Shown: positions 54,844-64,000 of the stretch, piece after piece
Position numbering within the stretch: position 1 is the stretch's first letter
How the letters are laid out: the number at the start of each line of letters is the position of its first letter
Origin: Gloeocapsopsis dulcis
Lineage (GTDB): Bacteria; Cyanobacteriota; Cyanobacteriia; Cyanobacteriales; Chroococcidiopsidaceae
NCBI RefSeq assembly: GCF_032163395.1
Contig: NZ_CP119968.1
Location: forward strand, 4,304,001 to 4,368,000
DNA length: 64,000 nt
Direction: 5' to 3'
Notes under the pieces: model-generated
Told to the model about the DNA's origin: nothing
Databases searched by the model: none
What the model saw: only the letters and a program-made list of their open reading frames with translations
Made by a program: the position numbers and the translations under genes

Positions 54844-56238
54844 TCACTCACCTCTCGTTTTATCGATTGCGGCAAGTTGTGCCTGGGCTTTATGTAGCGA
54901 TTCATGCCATTCTCGTTCTGGATCGCTATCAGCAACGATACCAGCGCCAACTTGACCCCAAACTTGAGTAGCTAGGGTGTTAGAAGGTACACGAGCAAGT
55001 AAAAGCGTGCGAATTAAGATATTCAAATCTATGTTACCGCGCCAATCGAGATAACCACAGGAACCATAAAATAAGCTACGCCGGACAGGTTCTAATTCTT
55101 CAATAATTTCCATGCAGCGTACTTTTGGGCAACCAGTAATTGTTCCCCCAGGAAACATTGCTTGAATTAAATCAATTGGGCTGTAGCTTGCATTCAAAGT
55201 GCCTTTAACATTACTGACAAGGTGCATAACATGGCTGTAGCGCTCAATTACGAGTAACTCATCAACTGCAACTGAACCCCAGGTACACACTCGCCCTAAG
55301 TCATTGCGTTCGAGATCGACAAGCATAATGTGTTCAGCTCTTTCTTTAGTGTTTGAAAGTAACTCTTGGGCAAGTTGGCTGTCTTGTTCGGGTGTAGCAC
55401 CACGCGATCGCGTTCCGGCAATTGGTCTTGTTGTGGCTTGTTGTCCGACAAGCTGTACTAATCTTTCGGGTGAGCAACTCGCAATTTCTCCCCAAGGCGA
55501 TCGCCAGTAACTCGCAAATGGTGATGGGTTAATTTTCTGCAACGTTTGATAAATTTCCCAACCCGATGCAGTTGTCTGAGTTTCAAACCGCAGCGAAAGA
55601 TTTGCCTGAAAAATATCGCCTGCTTGGATGTATTTTTTAGCACGCCAGGCTGCGTGTTCGTACTCAGCTTGGGACGTGAGGAAGATGGGAGGAGCTGGGG
55701 GAGTTGGGAAAGATGGGGGAGTTGGGAAAGATGGGGGAGTTGCTAGATCGCTTTGTAGCTTATCTAGTTGCTGAAGATTGGAGGTAGCTAGGTGAAGATT
55801 TTGCTGCCAATGATCGAGAACTGTGAAGCATTCTGGTTCGTACCAAAATGCTACCGGAAAGGGTAATGAATCTTGTTTGAGAGTTGGTAGTTTTTCTAAT
55901 TCCCATGCTAAATCGTACCCCAACCATCCCAGCCAACCACCAGTAAAGGGCAAAGTAGATTGAGGAGACGGGATAACTTGCTTATTTGTAGCACTGAGGA
56001 GTCGCTGACGGAGACATCGTAAAATATTGCCTACTGCTGGAGTCCATAATTGCAGACAGCCATTAATTGTCCGAGGAGCGCCCGCACAGATTGAGTAGCG
56101 AGTTTGGATTAATTGCTCTGGTGGTGGATAGGGGCTTTCTAACAGAGTTGCAATAGCATCATTCGCAAACAAAGCAGCAAAAATTTGCGTACCAGTACGA
56201 TTTTCTAGAGGAAGCGATCGCCAGTACCACGGTTGCAT
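54844..56238 (-). CDS. Chorismate-binding anthranilate/aminodeoxychorismate synthase component I
   Basis: A 464-residue component I enzyme. C-terminal motifs are RPIAGTRSRGATPEQD, LVDLERNDLGRV and PGGTITGCPKVRCMEIIEELEP. Ala in PIAGT is typical of TrpE-like enzymes; classical PabB has Lys, so the product (anthranilate or aminodeoxychorismate) is uncertain. Residues ~165-190 contain a low-complexity Pro insert (PSFPTPPSFPTPPAPP) encoded by an 18-bp tandem repeat. It follows ecfT directly (stop to start contact). Confidence 0.85.
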   Translation of the reverse strand: MQPWYWRSLPLENRTGTQIFAALFANDAIATLLESPYPPPEQLIQTRYSICAGAPRTINGCLQLWTPAVGNILRCLRQRLLSATNKQVIPSPQSTLPFTGGWLGWLGYDLAWELEKLPTLKQDSLPFPVAFWYEPECFTVLDHWQQNLHLATSNLQQLDKLQSDLATPPSFPTPPSFPTPPAPPIFLTSQAEYEHAAWRAKKYIQAGDIFQANLSLRFETQTTASGWEIYQTLQKINPSPFASYWRSPWGEIASCSPERLVQLVGQQATTRPIAGTRSRGATPEQDSQLAQELLSNTKERAEHIMLVDLERNDLGRVCTWGSVAVDELLVIERYSHVMHLVSNVKGTLNASYSPIDLIQAMFPGGTITGCPKVRCMEIIEELEPVRRSLFYGSCGYLDWRGNIDLNILIRTLLLARVPSNTLATQVWGQVGAGIVADSDPEREWHESLHKAQAQLAAIDKTRGE

Positions 56239-57120
56239 TTACACTTCGTTACCCCACACAAATCTTGCTCCCCACAAAGCAATCAAACATACTATAGCAA
56301 TCCAGTCACGGCTTCTTAAGCGGAGGTCGTGCCATTGGACGCGATGCTCGTTTGGGCTTGTAAATCCCCTTACCATCATGGCATTAGCCATTTGTTCAGC
56401 TCGCAGTAAGAGATTTTCTAGCAACCGTTCTGCTACCAGCATCCAAACTTTCACAGCACCTTTCAACCCTAGTTTTTTCCAGTTAATTGCTCGCGTACGC
56501 ACTGAACGAGCTAAGTTTTGCACTTCTTCTAAAACCAAGGGGATAAACCGCAACGCTAGTGTCAAAGTTAAGGCAACTTCCGTCACAGGAAACTTCAACC
56601 AGCGTAAAGGACGCATCAAGCTTTCAATTCCGGCGGTAATCTCTTCTGGTGCAGTTGTCAATAAAAACAAGTTAGTACTGTAAATCAGCGTAAACAGAAT
56701 CGTACTTAAGCGGATTGCCAAAACTAAAGAGCGACGAGTCACTGTAATTGGTCCGCGCTGAAAGAGAACGTACTGGTAATCTGAAGGTTGGGGTATAAAA
56801 TTTAACGTGTCACTTGGTAAGCGAGGTTGATAATCGATGCTGAGGGTATCTGGACTAACAGCACCTAGTATTAACACAAAAAACGCCACCGTTAATAGCC
56901 AACCCATTTGCTGACGCCACACTCGTAGGGGAATTTTGGCTGCAAATGTAATTAGCACTAGCAGTCCCACCACCATAATTCGCCAAGGAGAGTTTGCCAA
57001 AATGGGAACAAGTAAAAAGCTCAATAGCCAAGCTAACTTCACCCTAGGATCGAGCCGATGCAACCAAGTCACCGGTTGTTCTAGATAAAGCCCCATTGGT
57101 AGTGAGCGGAGTAGATCCAT
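56239..57120 (-). CDS. ECF transporter T component (CbiQ/EcfT family)
   Basis: A 293-residue membrane protein with about five to six helices. It starts LEQPVTWLHRLDPRVKLAWLLSFLLV, the EcfT signature, and has the conserved coupling Ala-Arg-Gly type motifs in FLQNLARSVRTRAI-like (EVQNLARSVRTRAI) and ANAMMVRGF. T components link ATPases to a vitamin- or metal-binding S component. No S or A subunit is adjacent, so cargo is unknown. It shares the minus-strand operon with the chorismate enzyme. Confidence 0.85.
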   Translation of the reverse strand: MDLLRSLPMGLYLEQPVTWLHRLDPRVKLAWLLSFLLVPILANSPWRIMVVGLLVLITFAAKIPLRVWRQQMGWLLTVAFFVLILGAVSPDTLSIDYQPRLPSDTLNFIPQPSDYQYVLFQRGPITVTRRSLVLAIRLSTILFTLIYSTNLFLLTTAPEEITAGIESLMRPLRWLKFPVTEVALTLTLALRFIPLVLEEVQNLARSVRTRAINWKKLGLKGAVKVWMLVAERLLENLLLRAEQMANAMMVRGFTSPNEHRVQWHDLRLRSRDWIAIVCLIALWGARFVWGNEV

Positions 57121-57157
57121 GTTTTAAAGGAGTCGGAGGTCACAAAGAGCTGTTCTT

Positions 57158-57199
57158 GAGCTGGGGGAGTTATGAGTTGAGCTGGGGGAGTTATGAGTT
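57158..57199. repeat. 21-bp tandem duplication, G-rich
   Basis: Two copies of a 21-base unit GAGCTGGGGGAGTTATGAGTT in the gap between der and ecfT. The core GCTGGGGGAGTT also occurs inside the chorismate-enzyme gene at 55693-55743, so it belongs to a dispersed G-rich short-repeat family of this genome. Confidence 0.75.
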
Positions 57200-57317
57200 C
57201 TCAGTTTTGAGTGTTGAGTTTAAGAAAGTTTAATAAATGCCTCCGGCACGCTGCGCGAACAAAACTTAAAATTCAAAATTCAAAACTACTCACTCACCCC
57301 TCACTCCTCACTCCTCT

Positions 57318-58676
57318 TTACACGCGAGTAGCACGATTAGCAGTGTTTTCAACATCGCGGCCTTTTTTACTACGCCATAGTAGACGAATGGGAGTTCCGC
57401 TGAAGCCTAGTTGTTGCCGAAATTGACGTTCGATGTAGCGCCGATAGTTTGTGTTAAAACGTTCTGCTTCATTGACGAATAGTGCGATCGCTGGAGGCTG
57501 GGTGCTAACCTGTGTACCGTAGTAAATTTTACCTTGGCGTCCTTGACGATTGGTAGGCGGTGAATGCCATCGGATAGCTTCTTCAAGAATTTCATTGACG
57601 ACAGCAGTAGAAACTCGACGTTTGTGTGCTTCGGCTGCTGTGGTGACAAGATCCAAGATTTTCTCAATTCGCTGTCCTGTTTTAGCGCTGACAAAAATCA
57701 TTTCTGCCCAATCAACAAAATGCAGTCTTTCTTTCGTGTGCTTTTCGTAATCGTAAATTGTATACGAGTCTTTTTCTACCGCATCCCATTTGTTCACGAC
57801 GATGACACAAGCACGTCCTTCTTCCACAATCCGTCCTATCAGCTTTTGATCTTGTTCGGTAACTCCATCAAGTGCATCAATAACTAATAAAACGACATCA
57901 GCACGGCGAATTGCTTTGAATGCACGATTAATGCCAAAAAATTCTGGTCCGTACTCAACGTTCTTCTTTCTGCGGATACCAGCAGTGTCAATCAGCCGAT
58001 ATATTTGTCCTTGCCGTTCGATAACGGTATCAATTGTATCGCGGGTTGTCCCAGAAATCGGGCTGACGATCGCTCTTTGAGTTCCCACGAAGGCATTTAA
58101 TAAACTCGACTTACCGACATTGGGACGTCCAACGATCGCCACTTTAATTTCGTCGGTTTCGGGGAGTTCTGCTACAGGTGGTATGTGAGTAATAAGTTGA
58201 TCGAGTAATTCTCCTGTCCCGCTACCATGAATGCCTGAAACAGGATAGGGTTCACCGAGTCCTAGTTCCCAAAATTGGGCAGCTTGAGCCAAACCTTGAT
58301 CGGGTGATTCACATTTATTAACTGCGATCAGGACGGGTACAGTTTGTTGTCGCAACCACTCAGCGATCTCTTCATCAGCGGGGGTTGGTCCGGTTTGTCC
58401 ATCTACCACAAAAATTGCGGCTACTGCTTCTGCTAATGCTAAACTTGCTTGTTCTCGAATTAACGGTAAAAATTCAGTATCATCATCGAAAACGAGTCCG
58501 CCTGTGTCAACTACTACGAATTCGCGATCACTCCAGTAGGCATTTGAGTATGTGCGATCGCGTGTGACGCCTGGTTCATCATAGACAATCGCATCCTGCG
58601 CGCCAGCTAAACGATTGACTAGCGTTGATTTACCCACATTTGGGCGTCCGATAATAGCAACAATGGGCAAAGACAT
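57318..58676 (-). CDS. der: Ribosome biogenesis GTPase Der
   Basis: A 452-residue double GTPase (EngA/Der): first G domain [14 protein letters not shown] with DTGG, second G domain [14 protein letters not shown] with DTAG, NKCE and NKWD specificity motifs, and a C-terminal KH-like domain ending [12 protein letters not shown]. It assists 50S subunit assembly. The frame is intact and the length typical. The C-terminal tail after KKGR is short. Confidence 0.96.
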   Translation of the reverse strand: MSLPIVAIIGRPNVGKSTLVNRLAGAQDAIVYDEPGVTRDRTYSNAYWSDREFVVVDTGGLVFDDDTEFLPLIREQASLALAEAVAAIFVVDGQTGPTPADEEIAEWLRQQTVPVLIAVNKCESPDQGLAQAAQFWELGLGEPYPVSGIHGSGTGELLDQLITHIPPVAELPETDEIKVAIVGRPNVGKSSLLNAFVGTQRAIVSPISGTTRDTIDTVIERQGQIYRLIDTAGIRRKKNVEYGPEFFGINRAFKAIRRADVVLLVIDALDGVTEQDQKLIGRIVEEGRACVIVVNKWDAVEKDSYTIYDYEKHTKERLHFVDWAEMIFVSAKTGQRIEKILDLVTTAAEAHKRRVSTAVVNEILEEAIRWHSPPTNRQGRQGKIYYGTQVSTQPPAIALFVNEAERFNTNYRRYIERQFRQQLGFSGTPIRLLWRSKKGRDVENTANRATRV

Positions 58677-58978
58677 AATCTATCTGTGGCTGCAAGCTTT
58701 AGTCTTCTATTCTAGCTGCTTTCATCATGACGTCACAAAGAAGGGGCGAGGAGTGTTAGCGTTCACGAAGTGTAGCGTTCACGTAGTGTAGCGAAGCGTC
58801 TAGCGTTTAGCGGGACGAAGTCCGGGGTGAGGGCAGAGTGGCTTAAAAGTATGAGATTAGAAACAAGGAATCATTATCTCTCGGCTCAATGCATCTTGCC
58901 ATAATTCTTTTTTCTTTTGGTGGGATGTTTTACCCACCTCTAAAGAATTGTTTTTAATCCCCTCACCCCTCTGAAGAA
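58677..58978. other. Intergenic region with short dispersed repeats
   Basis: About 300 bases between plsY and der. At 58754-58825 it holds repeated words (GCGTTCACGAAGTGTAGCGTT, then CGTAGTGTAGCGAAGCGTCTAG) that pair with each other, like the cluster at 3307-3370. No gene or RNA gene is seen. Confidence 0.45.
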
Positions 58979-59662
58979 CTACGAAGACTCAATACTTTCT
59001 TCCGTTGTTGGTATTTTTTGCCCCATTTTAGGTTCCGTACCAGCAAGTAACCGCTGAATATTACTGCGATGGCGCATAATCACATAAATACCAGCAGCGA
59101 TCGCAAATAGCAGATAAGGTAACGGTTGACCTAAAACAAGCATCAAGAGAGAAACGGCGATCGCACCAGCAATCGAACTCAGTGAGACAATCCGCGATAT
59201 TGCTAAAACTAAACCAAACACAGCAGCAGTAGACAAACCAACTTGCCACGACATCGCAAGTAAGACACCCAAACTCGTAGCAACTGATTTACCACCAGTA
59301 AAGCCTAACCAAATTGATTTACTATGTCCCAAAATGGCAGCAATTCCAGCAAGTGCGACCATCCAAGGCAGCCAAGTTGCTAAATTTACATTAGCAGGAA
59401 TAATATTTTGATTTGCAGCAATGAAGCTCCAGCGAACGAGTGCGATCGCCAAAACTCCTTTTAGAGTGTCAACAACTAGCACAAGGAAACCTGGACCTTT
59501 TCCTAATGTTCGTAGCACATTCGTTGCGCCAGTAGAACCCGAACCATGTTCGCGAATATCAATACCTTTGAGTAGCTTTGCAGCGGTGTAGCCTGTTGGA
59601 ATCGAACCCAGCAAGTAAGCTACTAGTAAAATTGCTGCACACAAAATCAACCAAACTGCCAT
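58979..59662 (-). CDS. plsY: Glycerol-3-phosphate acyltransferase PlsY
   Basis: A 227-residue membrane acyltransferase: LLGSIPTGYTAAKLLKGIDIREHGSGSTGATNVLRTLG, with the conserved GSGSTGATN, then ILGHSKSIWLGFTGGKSVAT. It moves acyl groups from acyl-phosphate to glycerol 3-phosphate, the first step of phospholipid synthesis. Six hydrophobic segments are present. The C-terminal 15 residues are polar. Confidence 0.95.
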   Translation of the reverse strand: MAVWLILCAAILLVAYLLGSIPTGYTAAKLLKGIDIREHGSGSTGATNVLRTLGKGPGFLVLVVDTLKGVLAIALVRWSFIAANQNIIPANVNLATWLPWMVALAGIAAILGHSKSIWLGFTGGKSVATSLGVLLAMSWQVGLSTAAVFGLVLAISRIVSLSSIAGAIAVSLLMLVLGQPLPYLLFAIAAGIYVIMRHRSNIQRLLAGTEPKMGQKIPTTEESIESS

Positions 59663-59698
59663 AGTGGAGGAGTGAGGAGCGAGGAACGTAGTGTGTTG

Positions 59699-60517
59699 TT
59701 AGGCTGCTTTTTTTGCTGAAACCCCTACAGTTGAATAGTATATTGCCCAAGTGTGCGGATCTTCTGCAAATTGACAATATTGTTCAATGTCCTGATGAGT
59801 TGCTTCACCGGTGGCAATATATTTCTGGGCAAGTTGCTTACTAGACATTTTCATGACTTTGGCGACTCCCGATCCACCTTGAGACAAAGGAGCATCGTTT
59901 TCTACAGATAGTTGCTGCAAGCCAAGCTTTTGACAGATCGCAGGTAACTTGACACCAAGAGCATAATCTATCCCACGATGAGCAAACATTTGCAAAATAG
60001 CACGGTTGACACGGTTAACTGACTGACAAGCTGTTTCTTTGCCAGCGATCGCTCTTGCAGCAGAGAAATCCGGTTCTTCTAGGACAAGCCACCCACCCGG
60101 TTTGAGTAAGTCGATCATTCTTGAGAGTGCAACTTGAAAGTCTGGAAGATGAATCAGAACGTAACGAGCATGAACAAGGTCAAAAGAGGCATTTTTCACT
60201 TCAAAATATCGGACATCTGCTTCTGTGACTTCCACATTCGATAGCTTGATGTTGGCTAAAAAACGCGTATCGACATCAATAGCAGTCACTTTACCATTTT
60301 GTCCGACAACTGCTGCCATCCAGTGCGCGATTGATCCTGCACCTGCTCCAACTTCAAGACATTGCCAGTTTGTGGCGATCCCAGTTGCTTGAAGTCGTCT
60401 ATGGCTGCTTGGATCGAAGACTTGTTCAATTGCCCGCAGCCGTTCTAGTTCTGGTAAATGCTGAGTATCACTAAACACATAATTAGATGCCATTCGCCTT
60501 TCCTTCTCAGTAGTCAT
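59699..60517 (-). CDS. Class I SAM-dependent methyltransferase
   Basis: A 272-residue protein with the SAM loop CLEVGAGAGSIAHWMA near residue 55, an acidic ribose-binding VTAIDVDTRFL, and post-motifs FDLVHARYVLIHLPDF. The substrate is unknown; such enzymes methylate small molecules or quinones. It is immediately downstream of the DUF3086 gene (touching stop and start), which suggests co-expression. Confidence 0.85.
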   Translation of the reverse strand: MTTEKERRMASNYVFSDTQHLPELERLRAIEQVFDPSSHRRLQATGIATNWQCLEVGAGAGSIAHWMAAVVGQNGKVTAIDVDTRFLANIKLSNVEVTEADVRYFEVKNASFDLVHARYVLIHLPDFQVALSRMIDLLKPGGWLVLEEPDFSAARAIAGKETACQSVNRVNRAILQMFAHRGIDYALGVKLPAICQKLGLQQLSVENDAPLSQGGSGVAKVMKMSSKQLAQKYIATGEATHQDIEQYCQFAEDPHTWAIYYSTVGVSAKKAA

Positions 60518-61681
60518 TTAGAAATCATATTCTCGCTCTCGTGCCATCCTTTGGGGATCGGGGGCAAAGGCTAACCACAGAGGAAACTGCAAAAGTCCTA
60601 GGCTAACTTTATCTTCTGAATCATCAATAATAATCAGTGGCATGAAGTTGCCTTTGACAAGTCGTTCAGCTTTTAACGCTACCGCTTCCGGAGTTTCAAA
60701 CAAACCAACGCCACGATCTGGACCAAAATCAGGGCGCGAAATTCCTAAGCAATCTTGTAAGCCGCGCCGCCAGTCGCCGAGGCGTTCTGGAGTATTGGCT
60801 AAAATTAGTGTGCGCAAGCGATCGCCATGTATTGTGTATAAAACAGAAATTACAGCAGAAGCAATCAGGATATTTTGTAAGCGACTACCCATCGTGCGTA
60901 AAGCACCACGTCCACCTTGAGTAAAAAACCAGTTAGCTGCTCGTTCTGCATGAACAGGTTCAAATGTGCGGCGGAGTTGCCACGGTGGACCATAATAATC
61001 TGGTTCAGCACGATATTCATCAAGCAAACGGCGAATTTGTTTAGCAGTTGATTGAAAGCGCGGTTCCGCAAATTGTGGCGTTGATGGTGGTTCTTCAACA
61101 GGCTGAGATTGTGGTACTTTTTCTTCTGGTTCTTCTTTGACTTTTGGTGCTAATTGGAGTTGTTCTGCTGCTGCGGCTAAATCTTGCAAACTACCTGTGA
61201 GATAGTCTTTAAAGCCTTGGACTCGAATTGCCAAGTCTTGAGAAACTCCGGCAAATGTGGTGCGCATTTCTGCACGAATTCGTTCTTGACGACGTTCGAG
61301 TTGTTCTACAGCGATCTGTAACGATTGTCTGCGTTGTTCGAGTTGCGCTAAAGATTCTTGCACGACTTGATCGAGTGCGTTTTGAGTTTGATTAACTTGC
61401 TCAGACAGTTTTTTGCGTTGAGATTGGAGTGTTGCGATTTCTTGTTTTAGTTCTGCTGCTTGATTTTTTAGCTCGCTTAATTGGTGTTGGGCTTCGACAA
61501 CGCGATCGCGCTCTTGAGCATACTCTACCGCAGACAGTTGTTCCAGCTCAACTAAAAAATCCACTCCAGATTCTGATTGACTCGATGAATCACCTTCTGG
61601 TACAAATTCTTGGTTAGGCTCCTCTGGTTCCACTGAGGATTCGTTAGTTATCTCTTGGTTTTGTGGTTCGTCTTGATTCAT
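60518..61681 (-). CDS. DUF3086 coiled-coil protein
   Basis: A 387-residue cyanobacterial DUF3086 protein. Residues 1-45 are acidic and Gln/Glu-rich. A long coiled coil covers about 50-150 (QHQLSELKNQAAELKQEIAT). A conserved C-terminal domain covers about 215-387, with WFFTQGGRGALRTMGSRLQNI, the LANTPERLGDWRRGLQDCLG motif and FGPDRGVGLFE. Probably soluble and multimeric. The role is unknown. Confidence 0.85.
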   Translation of the reverse strand: MNQDEPQNQEITNESSVEPEEPNQEFVPEGDSSSQSESGVDFLVELEQLSAVEYAQERDRVVEAQHQLSELKNQAAELKQEIATLQSQRKKLSEQVNQTQNALDQVVQESLAQLEQRRQSLQIAVEQLERRQERIRAEMRTTFAGVSQDLAIRVQGFKDYLTGSLQDLAAAAEQLQLAPKVKEEPEEKVPQSQPVEEPPSTPQFAEPRFQSTAKQIRRLLDEYRAEPDYYGPPWQLRRTFEPVHAERAANWFFTQGGRGALRTMGSRLQNILIASAVISVLYTIHGDRLRTLILANTPERLGDWRRGLQDCLGISRPDFGPDRGVGLFETPEAVALKAERLVKGNFMPLIIIDDSEDKVSLGLLQFPLWLAFAPDPQRMAREREYDF

Positions 61682-61737
61682 AAATAATGAATTTGAAATT
61701 CAGCAAGTTAAGACATATCATCTTACTATTTTCTTTG

Positions 61738-62133
61738 CTAGCTCCTCTCTTCTGCTTTCGGAACGCGCTGTTCTAGACAACTTCTGAGCATTTTGGAATC
61801 AAAGATAATTGGTAAAAAATGAATGCTTTTAACTTCTTTAAAGTAAAATAGAATAGGGACATTAGACCAAAAAATCTCCCAGTTTTGCCATTCTTGATAG
61901 GGAAAGCGACGAATTAAGTTTTCTCCTCGGTAAATATCGAAGGCAGTATCTGTAAATTGCAAACGCAGCGTTCCTGCTTGGAACATCAGAAACATACCAA
62001 ACAGAGCAACTACACCTCCTATCCAAAGAGAAAGTAAAAGTAAAGGAATAGCTGTAACAATGATAACTACAGGGAGCGTATAATTAGGTGCAAGCTCAAT
62101 AGTTGCTGTTGACGAATAGGGAGAAGGAGTCAC
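61738..62133 (-). CDS. DUF3119 family membrane protein
   Basis: A 131-residue protein with two adjacent hydrophobic helices (LPVVIIVTAIPLLLLSLWIGGVVALFGMFLMFQ) and a cytoplasmic PH-like stretch (LQFTDTAFDIYRGENLIRRFPYQEWQNWEIFW). This matches the cyanobacterial/plastid DUF3119 family, of unassigned role. It lies upstream of the DUF3086 gene, and mlaE is upstream of it, all on the minus strand. Confidence 0.82.
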   Translation of the reverse strand: MTPSPYSSTATIELAPNYTLPVVIIVTAIPLLLLSLWIGGVVALFGMFLMFQAGTLRLQFTDTAFDIYRGENLIRRFPYQEWQNWEIFWSNVPILFYFKEVKSIHFLPIIFDSKMLRSCLEQRVPKAEERS

Positions 62134-62200
62134 AGTTTTGAATCCTCTGATACAAATACACTTACCTTTAACTTACTTCCTATCTTAAAACTTATTGTTA

Positions 62201-62995
62201 TCAGATTCCGCGTAGCACTGCGCTCCCTGTTCCTTGAAACATTAAAGCTGTTAAGAGAAAGTTAGTAATAAAGATAGCGAGTAATGCTGTGACAACCGCA
62301 GACGTAGTTGACTGTCCAACACCTTTTGCTCCTCCTGTTGTTGTTAAACCCCAACTACAACCAATGATGGCAATCAGTATTCCAAAACAAGCTGCTTTAA
62401 TGGCAGCGCTACAAACATCCCACACATCGAGAAAATTACGAGCTGAATCTAGAAAGGTAGTTTGAGAAAGGTTGTATAGATTAGTCACAATGAGCAGTCC
62501 TCCCAACATACCTGTAATCAAAGATAGCAATGTTAACGCTGGTAACATGAGACAGCAGGCAATCACGCGGGGAATGACAAGGTAATCAATGGGATCGGTT
62601 TTGAGCATATACAAAGCATCTATTTGCTCTGTAACCCGCATCGTGCCTATTTCTGCTGCAAATGCTGAACCAACGCGCCCTGCCAGAACTACGGCTGTGA
62701 GGACAGGGGCAAGTTCGCGAGTCAAAGCGAGTGCTAGTACTCCTCCTACAGCGTTTCCTGCACCAAATTGAATAAATTCGCGCGCGACTTGAATTGTAAA
62801 AACAGCGCCCACAAAAGCCGCTGTAATTAAGGCAATCAGAAGCGATTCGGGACCAACAGCAGCCATTTGATCGAGTGTGTTACGCCGGTGAATTTTGCCT
62901 CGCAGTAAATGAACTATGACTTGTCCACCCAGCAACAATGCTGCCAGCAACCGCTGACTCCACATTCCTAAACTTGAACTTCGCGTATCACTCAA
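62201..62995 (-). CDS. MlaE-type lipid ABC permease
   Basis: A 264-residue permease of the MlaE/TGD1 family: SLLIALITAAFVGAVFTIQVAREFIQFG, then ALTRELAPVLTAVVLAGRVGSAFAAEIGTMRVTEQIDAL, the hallmark EQIDAL motif, and a C-terminal GLTTTGGAKGVGQSTTSAVV. It moves glycerophospholipids between membranes with an ATPase and an MCE protein, neither in this window. The gene is complete. Confidence 0.92.
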   Translation of the reverse strand: MSDTRSSSLGMWSQRLLAALLLGGQVIVHLLRGKIHRRNTLDQMAAVGPESLLIALITAAFVGAVFTIQVAREFIQFGAGNAVGGVLALALTRELAPVLTAVVLAGRVGSAFAAEIGTMRVTEQIDALYMLKTDPIDYLVIPRVIACCLMLPALTLLSLITGMLGGLLIVTNLYNLSQTTFLDSARNFLDVWDVCSAAIKAACFGILIAIIGCSWGLTTTGGAKGVGQSTTSAVVTALLAIFITNFLLTALMFQGTGSAVLRGI

Positions 62996-63363
62996 TGCGT
63001 TGATGTTAATTTAATATAGTTTTCGGGCAAAATATTTGCTGAATCCCTTCAATACAATAGCAGTTTCTAGCTCACTACATTGTTGTTAGCGATAGACTCA
63101 GCAGTTTGTCAAGCTTAATTTACTGTAAAAGTCTTTTCAGAATTATTAAAGTCATTGTAGGCAGTCAAGTTTCTAGCGGAAAGCTTGTGAAGCATAGGTA
63201 TACAGTACGTTGTGTTTGGTGGTTTTGAGAGATCAAGTTGATGCAGTGTGTCACAACACTTAGAACAAGTAGACAAAACTTTTAATAAAAACTTAAGATT
63301 ATTGAAATTTACTCTTGTTTAGTGCGATCGCTCGTATTGTAGAAAGTAACAAATGTCCTTTGG
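62996..63363. other. Intergenic region between divergent genes
   Basis: About 368 AT-rich bases between mlaE and the small membrane protein. One GCGATCGC lies near 63325. I see no RNA gene, repeat or strong hairpin. Confidence 0.4.
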
Positions 63364-63684
63364 ATGTCAAAACTGGATGCCTGCATGAGCACGAGCATTT
63401 TATCCAACTTCCTCCGTTCGCTGTTGCTATCAATCATTTTGAGTTTTGTCGCACCAATGTTGCTAGTCGGTGCGCTAATCTTGAGCGCCTCTTTAATTGG
63501 CTATATTCCTGGTTTACAAGGAATGGCGAGTGCGATCGCTAACCAAATTTTGCAGTTTCTCGCTACGTTTGGCAGCGATAGTTCTTTTCATGGACTTCTT
63601 GTCATTTCACTCACTTGCAGCCTTGTCGGAGGCTTGTTTGATACCTACGCTTTTTACCGATACCAGAATTTGCGGGGGGAGTGA
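63364..63684 (+). CDS. Small membrane protein, unknown
   Basis: A 106-residue protein with hydrophobic segments LLSIILSFVAPMLLVGALILSASLIGYI and LLVISLTCSLVGGLFDTYAFY, separated by an amphipathic region. A second ATG at 63385 is an alternative start. No family was recognised. It stands alone before an IS fragment. Confidence 0.55.
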   Translation: MSKLDACMSTSILSNFLRSLLLSIILSFVAPMLLVGALILSASLIGYIPGLQGMASAIANQILQFLATFGSDSSFHGLLVISLTCSLVGGLFDTYAFYRYQNLRGE

Positions 63685-63833
63685 AAGAGGGGTGAGGAGC
63701 GTAGGGCTTTGCCCTTCTCGGAGAGTGGGGTGAGAGGTGAGTGACTAATGATTAGTTTTGAATTTTGAATTCTCTTTTGTCACCTTAGCAGGAGTAAAAT
63801 AGATGATAAAACTTTCCATTTCCCTGCTAGAGC

Positions 63834-64000
63834 ATGGTTGAGCCACGTCATCCCGTTACTACTGTTGGCTTTGTCAATGAATACTGCAATCACTATCAAG
63901 ACTGGTTTGCCGAGGTGCGGAATTGTGAAGCGTTCAAGTTTCTGGTGTTAGGTATGATTTGCGAACTACCACGTAAGTCATAGAGCGCAATTGCTCGTAG
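63834..64000 (+). pseudogene. IS701-type transposase start with premature stop
   Basis: ATG 63834 reads VEPRHPVTTVGFVNEYCNHYQDWFAEVRNCEAFKFLVLGMICELPRKS, then TAG at 63981-63983. Cyanobacterial IS701-type transposases, as I recall, begin in this way and continue with LPAIAR after RKS; the next codons here read SAIAR. TTG to TAG is the simplest explanation. The remainder lies beyond the window. Confidence 0.65.

Noticed and set aside
54844-56238. Firm naming as pabB
   Set aside because: PIAGT carries Ala where classical PabB has Lys, so anthranilate synthase activity is equally possible.
1-64000. tRNA, rRNA or tmRNA genes
   Set aside because: I scanned the gaps for T-loop-like GTTCGAATC words and rRNA-like blocks and found none convincing.

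Overview
This window is cyanobacterial chromosome. The octamer GCGATCGC (HIP1) recurs in most genes. Cyanobacterium-typical genes are present: pipX-pipY-sepF-proC, DUF3181, DUF3086, DUF3119, a nitrate-reductase-associated protein, XisH/XisI and several DUF29 copies. I cannot fix the genus. Housekeeping genes (murJ, dxr, der, plsY, proC, sepF, acpS, dgt) are intact, while accessory stretches carry many frameshifts, nonsense codons and insertion sequences.

Layout. 1-8400: an edge-truncated IS5-type transposase, a Tat-exported SDR with a frameshifted NTF2-like neighbour, a DUF29 remnant, an AraC regulator, a secreted hypothetical protein, a degenerate NarL-type regulator beside an HtrA-like protein lacking its catalytic His, then DUF3181 and murJ. 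8480-8978: hicBA toxin-antitoxin pair. 9254-22316: a DNA phosphorothioation (Dnd) region. It starts with a tightly coupled three-gene cassette (57-aa protein, Rad50/DndD-like ATPase with a CxC hook, 177-aa Dnd-associated protein). Then come divergent dndB and dndC, two cell-envelope genes on the other strand, dndD, an IS200/IS605-type tnpB element lying exactly between dndD and dndE, dndE, and a Dnd-associated methyltransferase. No dndA and no dndFGH-type restriction genes are present, so the cassette is the best local candidate for an effector partner.

22417-33000: AmpG-like permease, a roughly 410-bp element that seems to encode only a structured RNA (solo HEARO/omega-RNA-like), GNAT, HEAT-repeat protein, PsiE, ClC channel, DUF29, ABC ATPase, dGTPase and a TPR protein. 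33275-43916: one long ATGA-coupled defence operon in decay. It holds type I restriction-modification genes (hsdM, hsdS, hsdR) mixed with a short HsdR_N-like gene, xisHI, vapBC, mntA-hepT and DUF433/DUF5615 modules. At least eight genes carry disabling changes, and an IS630 element sits in hsdR. Toxins are broken while antitoxins remain, and copies of the hsdM and hsdS 3' ends bracket the inserted modules.

43957-64000: mostly ordinary chromosome on the minus strand: dxr, an orphan Nif11-type peptide, a di-haem peroxidase, a Ski2/Mtr4-like helicase, proC, sepF, pipY, pipX, acpS, a chorismate-utilising enzyme, ecfT/cbiQ, der, plsY, a methyltransferase, DUF3086, DUF3119 and mlaE, ending in the start of a broken IS701-type transposase.
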